Shown in pieces: positions 39,075-46,859 of a stretch of 64,000 bases of DNA. The position numbers and the translations under genes are program-made. The stretch is from an uncultured bacterium (GTDB taxonomy: Bacteria; Actinomycetota; Coriobacteriia; Coriobacteriales; Coriobacteriaceae), in contig CAJMMA010000005.1 in NCBI GenBank assembly GCA_905214435.1, positions 3,597 to 67,596 of the forward strand, read 5' to 3'. How positions within the stretch are numbered: position 1 is the stretch's first letter; each line of letters opens with the position of its first letter. The notes beneath the pieces were generated by a model. The model did not search any database. It had not been told where the DNA came from and saw nothing but the letters and a program-made list of their open reading frames with translations.

Positions 39075-39113
39075 AACAAAAAAGCCCCCATTGCTGGGAG
39101 CTCTTTCAATCAA

Positions 39114-39200
39114 TGGTGCGGGCGAAAGGACTTGAACCTTCATGGGGTTGCCCCCATACGGACCTGAACCGTACGCGTCTGCCAATTCCGCCACGCCCGC
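39114..39200 (-). tRNA. tRNA-Leu (CAG), CCA encoded
   Basis: An 87-nt class II tRNA is read on the minus strand: acceptor GCGGGCG/CGCCCGC, anticodon loop TTCAGGT with CAG, long variable arm (GGGGGCAACCCC), T-arm AAGGTTCAAGTCCTT and encoded CCA. The terminator hairpin lies at about 39078-39107. Confidence 0.97.
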
Positions 39201-39243
39201 GTGCAGGAATTAGAATAACGGAGCGCCATCGCGAACGCAAGAA

Positions 39244-40161
39244 CTATTTTTGAAAAAGTTTGCAGGCATTTTCCCAAGCGGCTTGCGCGATTGTTTCGGC
39301 GTCCTCACCAGTGCGATCGACACGGTCGTTAACCAGCGCGTTTGCCGTAATGGAGATCATTGCGGGCTCGCATTCAAGACCGCGGATGGGCTCCGGAGCC
39401 ATATACGGGCAATCCGTCTCGAACAAAATGCGGTCGAGCGGGGTCGCCGCAAATGCCTCGCGCACGTCGTCGTTGCGCTTAAAGGTGGCCGCACCACCAT
39501 AGGCGATATAGCAGCCCAGCTTCACAAAGCGCTCCATCGTGGCGCGGTCCTCGCCAAAGCAGTGCAGCACACAACCGGCCTGGGGCACGCCCACCTCACG
39601 AAGCACGTTGTACGCATCCATATGCGAGGTGCGCTCCCCATCCGAGTCCTCGTGCCGCAGGTGCAACTCCACCGGCACGTTACGGCACGCGGCAAGCTCG
39701 AGCTGGCGCGCCATGCAGTCAATCTGCACGTTATGAGGTGCCGGCGCGATATCGTCATCATAGTCCATGTGGTAGTCCAGGCCGATTTCGCCAATACCGG
39801 CGCATAAGGGGTCATCGAGTGCGGCAACGACCTGTGCGTGAACGTCGTCGGTATAGTCCGGCGCGCCATACGGATGCACGCCGGCAAGATACTTGATCTG
39901 CGGGATATCCTGCATCGGCAGAATCTCGCGCGTCAGCCAGTCGCTATAGTCCGTCACGCTGCGCTTATCGGCAATGGGATCGAAGACCGTCACCAACAGG
40001 TCGATGCCCGCGGCTTTGGCGCGCACGAGTGTCTCGGGCACTTCTTTGCCCCAAAACGGAAGCAGATGCGCATGCGTGTCAGCAAGCGGTGCCAAGGGCA
40101 CGGGACAAGCAACCGTCTTCTTTTTCTTGGTAAACGTCACGCGTTCGGCATTAGGCATCAT
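39244..40161 (-). CDS. tatD: TatD-family metal-dependent hydrolase
   Basis: The 305-residue TIM-barrel hydrolase shows the family metal ligands in DTHAHLL, GIGEIGLDYH, ELHLRHED, VLHCFGED and LFETDCPYMAPEP. TatD enzymes are 3'-5' exonucleases or deoxyribonucleases in DNA repair. The tail overlaps nothing, while the ATG overlaps the end of rsmA by 11 bp, so the order rsmA-tatD is coupled. The N-terminus is about 25 residues longer than usual and Lys-rich (TFTKKKKTVA). Confidence 0.92.
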   Translation of the reverse strand: MMPNAERVTFTKKKKTVACPVPLAPLADTHAHLLPFWGKEVPETLVRAKAAGIDLLVTVFDPIADKRSVTDYSDWLTREILPMQDIPQIKYLAGVHPYGAPDYTDDVHAQVVAALDDPLCAGIGEIGLDYHMDYDDDIAPAPHNVQIDCMARQLELAACRNVPVELHLRHEDSDGERTSHMDAYNVLREVGVPQAGCVLHCFGEDRATMERFVKLGCYIAYGGAATFKRNDDVREAFAATPLDRILFETDCPYMAPEPIRGLECEPAMISITANALVNDRVDRTGEDAETIAQAAWENACKLFQK

Positions 40162-41011
40162 GGATTAGCTCCTGGGCCAGACGGACAAAGTCGGCAACAT
40201 CAAGCGTCTCGGCGCGCGTGGTGGGTGCGATACCGCAAGCCTCAAAGGCGGCATCGAGCACGTCCTTGGCAAAACCGTTGGCGCTCATGGAATTGCGGAT
40301 GGTCTTGCGACGCTGAGCAAATGCAGCGTCAATCACGCGGGCCACAAATTCGCGATCGAGTTCTTCGGGCACCACACCGTCAACACGGTCGATACGCACG
40401 ACGGCCGAGTCCACGTGCGGCGCCGGCATAAAGCAACGCGGCGGCACCTCAAAGCGACCCGTCACCTGCGCATACAGGCCGAGCTTTGCCGTATAGCCGC
40501 CATAGGTCTTGTTGCCCGGCACTGCGGCAATGCGATCGGCAACCTCCTTTTGCACCATGACGACAGCGCGCTTAAGCGCGGGCATCGTCTGGAAGAACTG
40601 AAGAATGATCGTCGCCGCCACGTTATAGGGCAGATTCGCGACAAACACCGTGGGTTCACCACCGGCGGCCTGCTCAATCTGCTCCGGCGTCACCTTGAGC
40701 GCATCGCCCATGATAAAGCGGAAGTTGGCATAGTCGGCGGCGTGGGCATCGAGCACCGGCTCAAGCTCGGGATCGGCCTCAATGGACGTAACGCACGCCG
40801 CTTCCTGCAGTAACGCAAGTGTCAACGTTCCACAACCCGGACCCACCTCGAGTACGCGCTCGTCACCTGCAAGCTCGGCAAGCTCGCAGATACGCTCGAT
40901 CACATGATTGTCGATTAGAAAGTTCTGGCCCAGGCGATGCTTGGTCGCAAGGCCAAACTCCTCCAGCAGCTCCCTGGTGGCCGTGGGGTTTGCCAAAGGC
41001 GAAGTTGTCAT
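40151..41011 (-). CDS. rsmA: 16S rRNA dimethyladenosine transferase RsmA (KsgA)
   Basis: The 286-residue SAM-dependent enzyme dimethylates A1518 and A1519 of 16S rRNA late in small-subunit assembly. Motifs: KHRLGQNFLID, VLEVGPGCGTLTLAL (motif I), SIEADPEL, and the catalytic FVANLPYNVA (motif IV). It overlaps tatD downstream by 11 bp and follows metG behind a terminator. Confidence 0.97.
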   Translation of the reverse strand: MTTSPLANPTATRELLEEFGLATKHRLGQNFLIDNHVIERICELAELAGDERVLEVGPGCGTLTLALLQEAACVTSIEADPELEPVLDAHAADYANFRFIMGDALKVTPEQIEQAAGGEPTVFVANLPYNVAATIILQFFQTMPALKRAVVMVQKEVADRIAAVPGNKTYGGYTAKLGLYAQVTGRFEVPPRCFMPAPHVDSAVVRIDRVDGVVPEELDREFVARVIDAAFAQRRKTIRNSMSANGFAKDVLDAAFEACGIAPTTRAETLDVADFVRLAQELIHDA

Positions 41012-41046
41012 GGTTGCCTCCTTAGCATGATGGCGGCGTCTTGAAA

Positions 41047-41079
41047 CAAAAGGGCATGGACCGTGGCGGCCATGCCCTT
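41047..41079 (-). terminator. Terminator of metG
   Basis: On the minus strand AAGGGCATGG and CCATGCCCTT pair, with a following TTTGTTTC, about 40 bp past the metG stop. Confidence 0.88.
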
Positions 41080-41121
41080 ACAGCTAAACAGCAAATTGCC
41101 GATATGGCGCTCGCGCGGTCT

Positions 41122-42723
41122 CTACGCCAGACGCGGGAACAGCGGATCGCCCTTCTCGACGGGCTGACCACCAGCAAGCAGGCCCCAAGCGCAAATGCCC
41201 TTGAGGTCGTCGCTCGCGGCCTCGCCCTCACAGGACAGGCGGCGCAGAGCCTCGACAGAAGTCTGAGGCATGAGCGGCATCAGCAGGTGGGCGGCGATGC
41301 GGATGGCCTCGAGCAGGTTGTAAATCACAAATGCCAGCTCGTCAGCCTTGGCCTCGTCCTTGGCAAGCGCCCAGGGCTCGGAGTCCTCGATGTAGTGGTT
41401 GGCGGCATGGATGAGCTCCATGACCTCATCCTTGGCTCCGCCGTAATCGAGCATGTCCATCTTGGCCATGTAGCGCTCGACCAAACCGTCGGCAATCTTT
41501 GCCAGCGGGTTATCGAACGCGTCGGCAGACGCCGGTTTAGCCGGGGCGCAGCCGTCAAAGTACTTTGTGCTCATGTTGAGCGAGCGCGAAATGAGGTTGC
41601 CCCAGCTGTTGGCCAGATCGGCGTTGTAGACCTGCTCCATGCGATCGAAGCTGATGGCGCCGTCGGTGCCGGGGACCACGTCGGTCATAAAGTAATAGCG
41701 ATAGCCCTCAACGCCCAGCATGTCGATAACGTCCTGCGGAGCGATGGCGTTACCGCGGCTCTTGGACATCTTCTCGGCCTTGCCGGTCTCGGCATTGCGC
41801 ACGGTCAGGAAGCCGTGGGCAAAGACGTGCTCGGGCAGGGCCTCGCCGATGGCCATGAGCATGGCGGGCCAAATGACGCAGTGGAAGCGGATGATGTCCT
41901 TACCCACGATGTGGAACTGCGCGGGCCAGCGATAGGCCAGCTCGGCACGCGCCTCGTCGGTGTCGACACCGTAGCCGACGGCCGTCATATAGTTGAGCAG
42001 CGCATCGAACCACACGTAGGTCACGTGACCCTCGTCAAACGGGACCTGAATGCCCCAGTCAAAGCTCGTGCGGCTCACGGAAAGGTCGTTAAGGCCGCCC
42101 TCGACAAAGCTACGTACCTCGTTCATGCGGAACGCAGGCTCGACAAAGTCGGGGTGCTCGTCATAGAGCTTGAGAAGCTTGTCCTGGAAGGCGGAAAGCT
42201 TAAAGAAGTAGGACTCCTCCTGCACGCGCTCAAGCGGACGGTGGCAGTCGGGGCATAGATGCTGGCCGACGCTGCCGTACTCCTCGTCGCCCTTCTGGAC
42301 CTGCGTATCAGTGAAGTAGGTCTCGTCAGGCACGCAATACCAACCGTCGTAGCTGCCCTTATACAGGTAACCGGACTCCTTCATGCGCTCCCACAGATAC
42401 TGCACGGCATGATGCTGGCGCGGCTCGGTGGTGCGGATGAAGTCGTCGTTGGAAATCTCGAGCTTGCTCCAAAGCTCCTTGAAGTGCGGGGCCTGGCTAT
42501 CGGTCCACTCCTGCGGCGTCATGCCATGCTTGGCTGCGGCCTCGGCGACCTTCTCGCCGTGCTCGTCCATGCCGGTCAGGAACTTGACGTTATAGCCGGC
42601 GGAACGGCGATAGCGAGCCTGAACGTCGGCGATGATGGTGGAATAAGCCGTGCCCAGGTGCGGATCGGCGTTGACGTAGTAGATGGGCGTCGTGATAAAG
42701 AACGAAGGCTTGCTTTGATCCAT
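41122..42723 (-). CDS. metG: Methionyl-tRNA synthetase
   Basis: The 533-residue class I synthetase charges tRNA-Met. The HIGH-type motif is in YYVNADPHLGTAYS, followed by TGMDEHGEKV; the KMSKS loop is in GKAEKMSKSRGNAI. The zinc-knuckle insert has only a CPDCH pair plus nearby Cys. The C-terminal EMAP/Trbp111 tRNA-binding domain present in longer MetRS is missing, as in many actinobacterial enzymes. Gene order rsmI-metG-rsmA/tatD groups rRNA/tRNA functions. Confidence 0.97.
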   Translation of the reverse strand: MDQSKPSFFITTPIYYVNADPHLGTAYSTIIADVQARYRRSAGYNVKFLTGMDEHGEKVAEAAAKHGMTPQEWTDSQAPHFKELWSKLEISNDDFIRTTEPRQHHAVQYLWERMKESGYLYKGSYDGWYCVPDETYFTDTQVQKGDEEYGSVGQHLCPDCHRPLERVQEESYFFKLSAFQDKLLKLYDEHPDFVEPAFRMNEVRSFVEGGLNDLSVSRTSFDWGIQVPFDEGHVTYVWFDALLNYMTAVGYGVDTDEARAELAYRWPAQFHIVGKDIIRFHCVIWPAMLMAIGEALPEHVFAHGFLTVRNAETGKAEKMSKSRGNAIAPQDVIDMLGVEGYRYYFMTDVVPGTDGAISFDRMEQVYNADLANSWGNLISRSLNMSTKYFDGCAPAKPASADAFDNPLAKIADGLVERYMAKMDMLDYGGAKDEVMELIHAANHYIEDSEPWALAKDEAKADELAFVIYNLLEAIRIAAHLLMPLMPQTSVEALRRLSCEGEAASDDLKGICAWGLLAGGQPVEKGDPLFPRLA

Positions 42724-42792
42724 GGGGTTTGTCCTCCAGAAAAACGTTGCATACAGGGGATGATTCTAGCGCAAGGGCTGGATATCCTCCAT

Positions 42793-43671
42793 CTATTGCA
42801 TATCGAGCACCATGGCATAGACATCGCGCTTGCGGCGCGAATACTTCTGAGACAGGCGCTTGGCCACCGCAGACGCGGGCTCCCCCTCCTCGAGCGCGGC
42901 GCGGATATCCTCGCGCAGGGCCTCGTCGGGATCCGCTACCGCGGCGCCAACCGGCGCGATACCGGCCTCCTCATCCTCGCTCGGTGGCGCGATGACCAGC
43001 GCAATCTCGCCCTTTACCTCGCCGCGAGCACGCAGCTCCTCGGCAAGCTGGTCAGCGGGCCCGCGCAAGACCTCCTCGTGCAGCTTGGTGAGTTCGCGGC
43101 AGACGGCAACCTCACGCTGGGGAAAGACCTCCGCCACGGCCTCGAGCGTCGCCACGATGCGATGTGGAGACTCGTAGAAGATGAGTGCGCCGGGCACCAC
43201 GGCAAGGCGCTGCAAACGGCGCACACGGTCACCGTGCTTTCGGCCCAAAAAGCCCTCGAAGAAAAAATGCTCGCAGGGAATGCCGGACGAAACAAGCGCC
43301 GTGACGCAAGCAGAGGGCCCGGGAATAACTTCGACGGGCAAATCGGCCTCACGCGCCGCCTCGACCAGCGCCTGGCCGGGATCGGACACGCTCGGCATGC
43401 CGGCGTCCGAGGCAAAGGCGAGGGTCTCCCCCGCCAGCAGACGGTCGACCAGGCCGGCAGCGCGGCTAGCGATCACATTCTCGTCGCAACGGACAAGCGG
43501 CTTGGAAATGCCCAGGTGCATCAGCAGCTTTGACGTCACACGCGTGTCTTCGCAGCAGATGACATCGGCAGCGGCAAAGGCCTCGCCAACGCGCGGGGAC
43601 AGGTCACCCAGGTTGCCGATGGGCGTGCCGACCACATAGAGTTTGCCCGTATGGGCGCTGTTTTGCGTCAT
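42793..43671 (-). CDS. rsmI: 16S rRNA (cytidine1402-2'-O)-methyltransferase RsmI
   Basis: The 292-residue tetrapyrrole-methylase-fold enzyme shows LYVVGTPIGNLGDLSPR, CCEDTRVTSKLL, SDAGMPSVSDPG, EVIPGPSA and IFYESPHR, all diagnostic of RsmI, which methylates C1402 in the ribosomal decoding site. It is separated from the GH5-like gene upstream by 6 bp and from metG by 69 bp. Confidence 0.97.
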   Translation of the reverse strand: MTQNSAHTGKLYVVGTPIGNLGDLSPRVGEAFAAADVICCEDTRVTSKLLMHLGISKPLVRCDENVIASRAAGLVDRLLAGETLAFASDAGMPSVSDPGQALVEAAREADLPVEVIPGPSACVTALVSSGIPCEHFFFEGFLGRKHGDRVRRLQRLAVVPGALIFYESPHRIVATLEAVAEVFPQREVAVCRELTKLHEEVLRGPADQLAEELRARGEVKGEIALVIAPPSEDEEAGIAPVGAAVADPDEALREDIRAALEEGEPASAVAKRLSQKYSRRKRDVYAMVLDMQ

Positions 43672-43677
43672 ATCAAC

Positions 43678-44739
43678 CTATTCAATCATGCCGCGCTCGA
43701 GCGTACCGAGCGCCGCGCGGGCGTCCCATGCTGCAATGCGCTTCTCGGTCTTCCACGTTTGGAAGAACCAACCGGCAGCCGGCGCAAACGAAGCCAGCTG
43801 GTTGGCGATAAACACGCGCTCGTAGGCATTGCGGCCCTCGGGCGTAACCGACGAGTTGGCAAAGATCGCCGCGCCCGACCATTCGCCCACCAGCACGGGG
43901 AACCCAGTCGAAATCGCTTCTTTAAGCTCGCGCTTGTTACGCGAAATCGCCGTCGTCAGCCCGCGAGGGCTCGTGATGTCGAGCGCATACTCGTCGCGGT
44001 AATGGTACAGGTGAAGGTCCATGTAGACGTTCTTGTACTTGGCGCCGCGCATAAAATGCTTCCACTCGCTGGGATGCCCCGACGACGAGAAGACGACGAT
44101 CTTATCCTCGGGCATATACGAACGGACGAGCTCGTAGGCATCGCGATAGAAATTGCGCAGGTAGTGAGCGGGAATGCCATCCGTCATGGTGAAGAGGCTC
44201 TTGCGAACGCTCATCTGCGGCGTGTCCAGCAGCTCAATGCCCAGCAGGCTCTCGGCCTCGCCATAGCGATCGGCCAAGCGCTCGAGCACGTCGAGTGCGA
44301 CATGGCGGCCGTTGGTGGACGAATGCCACTCGGCAACAGCCTCCGGCGTGGTGGGCGAATCGTTGGAATCGCCCTGGCCACCGGGCACGGTTGCCAGATC
44401 GAGCAGCACGCGGATGTCGTACTTGGCAGCCCACTCAATCGCGCGGTCGATGTAATCGACAACCGATATGTAGGAGGCATCGGACTCCTGTGAGCCAAAG
44501 GCATACCAAGGCACCGGCAGACGCACGGCATTGAGACCGATCTGCGCCATGCGACGAAAATCGTCCTCGCTCACAAACGTCTCGTAATGGCGGCGCATGC
44601 GCTCGTTATAGGCGGCGGTACCCATGGCCTCCTGTAGCTCGGCCGCGTTGGATGCACCGGTCGCCGCGTACAGCGACGGGGTCACCCAAGGCTCGGGAAT
44701 AAACCAGCCAGAGAGATTAACGCCGAGTATCCTCTCCAT
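43678..44739 (-). CDS. GH5-like (exo-beta-1,3-glucanase-type) protein with substituted acid/base residue
   Basis: The 353-residue TIM-barrel protein begins GVNLSGWFIPEPWVTPSLY, the hallmark of exo-beta-1,3-glucanase-like GH5 enzymes. The nucleophile motif is present (VLVGEWSG, Glu about 286), as is LHLYHYRDEY. At the acid/base position, where the family has NEP in IELLNEP, this protein reads IELLDTP (residues 169-174), so the catalytic Glu is Thr. It has no signal peptide and is encoded 6 bp before rsmI. It may be a non-hydrolytic binder, use another acid, or act on a special substrate. The ATG at 44739 follows AGGGGG. Confidence 0.85.
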   Translation of the reverse strand: MERILGVNLSGWFIPEPWVTPSLYAATGASNAAELQEAMGTAAYNERMRRHYETFVSEDDFRRMAQIGLNAVRLPVPWYAFGSQESDASYISVVDYIDRAIEWAAKYDIRVLLDLATVPGGQGDSNDSPTTPEAVAEWHSSTNGRHVALDVLERLADRYGEAESLLGIELLDTPQMSVRKSLFTMTDGIPAHYLRNFYRDAYELVRSYMPEDKIVVFSSSGHPSEWKHFMRGAKYKNVYMDLHLYHYRDEYALDITSPRGLTTAISRNKRELKEAISTGFPVLVGEWSGAAIFANSSVTPEGRNAYERVFIANQLASFAPAAGWFFQTWKTEKRIAAWDARAALGTLERGMIE

Positions 44740-44990
44740 CACTGCCCCCTTCGGATCATGCAGGTCGAACCCGCATCGTATTGCATAGGATAAGTATCGT
44801 TTTGAGTATACCCACGTGTGCGGACAGGCGACCGAACGGTCTGTAAAGCGACGCGAAAGTGGGAGGAATGTCTGGGAGCAGACGAGCTCGGGATGGTGCG
44901 ATGAGGTGTGTACGCGCGCCAGAGGCAGGCACCGGAAAGCATGTCCCGTTCTATCGCTCAATAATGGGGCGCATTTTCCGCAGAACCCTA

Positions 44991-45176
44991 CATAAAAGAA
45001 AAGGACCCCTTTGCAGAGGTCCTAGTCAATTCAAGGTGGCGGGGAAGGGAATCGCGTCCGCGCGCTGCGCGGACGGACCGCTGCGGCGCTTACGCGCCTT
45101 GCGAGCTGCGCTGGCAAACGCTTACGCGTTTACTCAGCTCCGCGCCCTCACGGGGTTCGATTCCATGTGGGGGCTG
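44991..45176. repeat. tRNA-Phe-associated mini-element (186 bp)
   Basis: Bases 44991-45054 duplicate 45177-45240 exactly (64 bp: terminator plus tRNA-Phe 3' end to the T-loop). The 122-bp body (45055-45176) has little sequence in common with the Arg/Leu elements but keeps the same order of hairpins: GTCCGCGC-GC-TGCGCGGAC, then GGCGC-TTAC-GCGCC, then AAACGC-TTAC-GCGTTT. It ends with the tRNA-Phe-specific inverted T-arm GGGGTTCGATTCC (45152-45164). Paired changes in the stems argue for conserved structure. The remaining intergenic stretch 44740-44990 shows no gene. Confidence 0.87.
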
Positions 45177-45222
45177 CATAAAAGAAAAGGACCCCTTTGC
45201 AGAGGTCCTAGTCAATTCAAGG

Positions 45223-45295
<73 letters not shown>

Positions 45296-45418
45296 ATTTG
45301 AGGTGTGCCTTGTTTCAAGGCTTGATTAGTATAACCAAGGACGCGTTCCGGTCAACCGAGAATTTTAAAAAAGTTTTTGAGCACAGCCTCGGTTCTTTAA
45401 ATCGGCACGTCAGAGGCA

Positions 45419-45706
45419 TCAGCCGGCAGCAAGAAGTTTTTCGCTCAGAGCCGCACGGGCAAACTCACTTGGCGTCATCCCCTCGGCAGCCGCCCGTCGA
45501 CGAATGGCCTCCTTCATTCCCAGAGGAATCTTGACCGACAGCGTTGCCGTCCCCTCACCCGAGAGTGGGGGCCGTCCATGCACGATCCCACCAACGGTGT
45601 GTTCGCCATCCGGAAACTCTCCGCGCTCGTACGACTCGCACCACGCGTCAATCATTTCATCCGTTACAACCTGACCATTAGCGGCCGTATACGTCTTGCC
45701 CATCAT
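45419..45706 (-). CDS. Antitoxin-like ribbon-helix-helix protein (95 aa)
   Basis: The C-terminal half (TLSVKIPLGMKEAIRRRAAAEGMTPSEFARAAL) has the beta-strand plus two-helix pattern of ribbon-helix-helix DNA-binding antitoxins; the N-terminal half (YTAANGQVVTDEMIDAWCESYERG) resembles antitoxins whose N-terminus wraps the toxin. Its start overlaps the preceding gene by 29 bp. It is probably the antitoxin of a type II pair. Confidence 0.72.
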   Translation of the reverse strand: MMGKTYTAANGQVVTDEMIDAWCESYERGEFPDGEHTVGGIVHGRPPLSGEGTATLSVKIPLGMKEAIRRRAAAEGMTPSEFARAALSEKLLAAG

Positions 45707-45968
45707 CGACCCCTTTGCCGAGCCCGTTCAATCTCCTGCCAAAATTTCTTCTGGACTGGAGACAAGGCATGAATGATAAGCCCCCACGGACAAGCTCGAC
45801 CGCGACAAGCTCCACGCTTCGTCCGTCTGGGAGCCATCCAATCGCAAGCCATCTCGGCGGCTCGTCCTTCGGCTCGCGACGAATGCACTCAGTAACCGCA
45901 AGCCAAGCGCTAAGCACCTGCTTTTCCGTCAGGTGCTTTTTAGCGTTGGGATGGATCTCAACATCCAT
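45678..45968 (-). CDS. Toxin-like small protein (96 aa), partner of RHH antitoxin
   Basis: The 96-residue protein (MDVEIHPNAKKHLTEKQVLS... WLAIGWLPDGRSVELVAVEL) has a size, central beta-sheet pattern and position reminiscent of BrnT/RelE-like toxins, which are ribonucleases, and it precedes its antitoxin as BrnT does. I cannot place it in a named family with certainty. The ATG at 45968 has GGAGG nine bases upstream. Confidence 0.65.
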   Translation of the reverse strand: MDVEIHPNAKKHLTEKQVLSAWLAVTECIRREPKDEPPRWLAIGWLPDGRSVELVAVELVRGGLSFMPCLQSRRNFGRRLNGLGKGVDDGQDVYGR

Positions 45969-46026
45969 GCATCTTCTCCTCCATCTTACCCAATTTCGTA
46001 TGACGAAAGTCCGCTGTCGCCAATTC

Positions 46027-46386
46027 TTAAGCCGGCACGCGTTGGAGAGCAGGGGTCGAAACAATGATTGAAGGACGCTCTAGTACGGCCCAGGCGCCGG
46101 GGCAGGAGCACATACGCCAGGGACGTACGTTTTCGTAGCATACGAGGACATAGCCACGTGCATCGATAAAGGCGATATCGATGGGATAGGCCATAAAACA
46201 CGTATGGACCGAAGAGCAGCGTGGAAATGCCATGACGAGCGGCAGACCGTTGGCGGCAACCGGACACCGTCCCAGCATGCCGCGCAGGCGCACGGCAAAC
46301 GACTCCGCCACCGCAAACTCGGCCGGCGTCCAGCCCAGCCTATTGAGTGCCCGCGCGTAGGCGATGTAGGACGAGACCGCGGTCAC
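46027..46386 (-). CDS. DUF192-family protein at the end of the tad operon
   Basis: The 119-residue protein matches the DUF192 pattern: AESFAVRLRGMLGR near the N-terminus, then CFMAYPIDIAFID and VRPWRMCSCPGAWAVLE. Function is unknown; DUF192 proteins are small and often secreted, but no signal peptide is seen here. It starts at a GTG that overlaps the stop of the upstream TadE-like gene (ATGTGA arrangement), so it is translationally coupled to the pilus genes. Confidence 0.8.
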   Translation of the reverse strand: MTAVSSYIAYARALNRLGWTPAEFAVAESFAVRLRGMLGRCPVAANGLPLVMAFPRCSSVHTCFMAYPIDIAFIDARGYVLVCYENVRPWRMCSCPGAWAVLERPSIIVSTPALQRVPA

Positions 46387-46859
46387 ATGACCACCCCCGG
46401 ACGCCATGGATCGACCGTCACCGCGCGCTCGTGCGACAACGTTGTCGGCGCCCCCAGCGGAACGCCAGCGATGCTGAGAGAAGTCGGCCACGGCTCATAG
46501 TGCATGGTGCAGGTGTAGGTCCTAAACGTACCGGATAGGGAGAGCAGGCCACCATCCGATGCCTCCGCGCCTTGCTCGCTCGACACTTCGATCTGCAAGT
46601 CATAGCCTTCCATGGCATTCAGAATTTGAGTCCGGACCGTCGCCGAGGCATCGACAGAGCTTTCGTCGCCCTCCCCGCTCGGCGCCACGGCGTGCGCCAA
46701 CACGATGTCGGGCACCACGCGGTCGAAGCGCGCGACAGCGCTGGCATAGATCATGACGTTGTATACGATGAGTGCCAGCACCAGCAAAACGGGCGTAACC
46801 ACTGCTATCTCCACCGTCGCTTGGGCGCGCTCCTCGCGCAGACGCATGCGGATACTCAT
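46383..46859 (-). CDS. TadE-like pseudopilin
   Basis: The 158-residue protein has a short charged N-terminal tail, then REERAQATVEIAVVTPVLLV, the TadE/TadG-type hydrophobic start, and an extracellular C-terminal domain of about 120 residues. The start ATG shares a base with the upstream stop (TAATG), showing coupling. TadE/F-like pseudopilins assist assembly of Flp pili. Confidence 0.8.
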   Translation of the reverse strand: MSIRMRLREERAQATVEIAVVTPVLLVLALIVYNVMIYASAVARFDRVVPDIVLAHAVAPSGEGDESSVDASATVRTQILNAMEGYDLQIEVSSEQGAEASDGGLLSLSGTFRTYTCTMHYEPWPTSLSIAGVPLGAPTTLSHERAVTVDPWRPGVVM

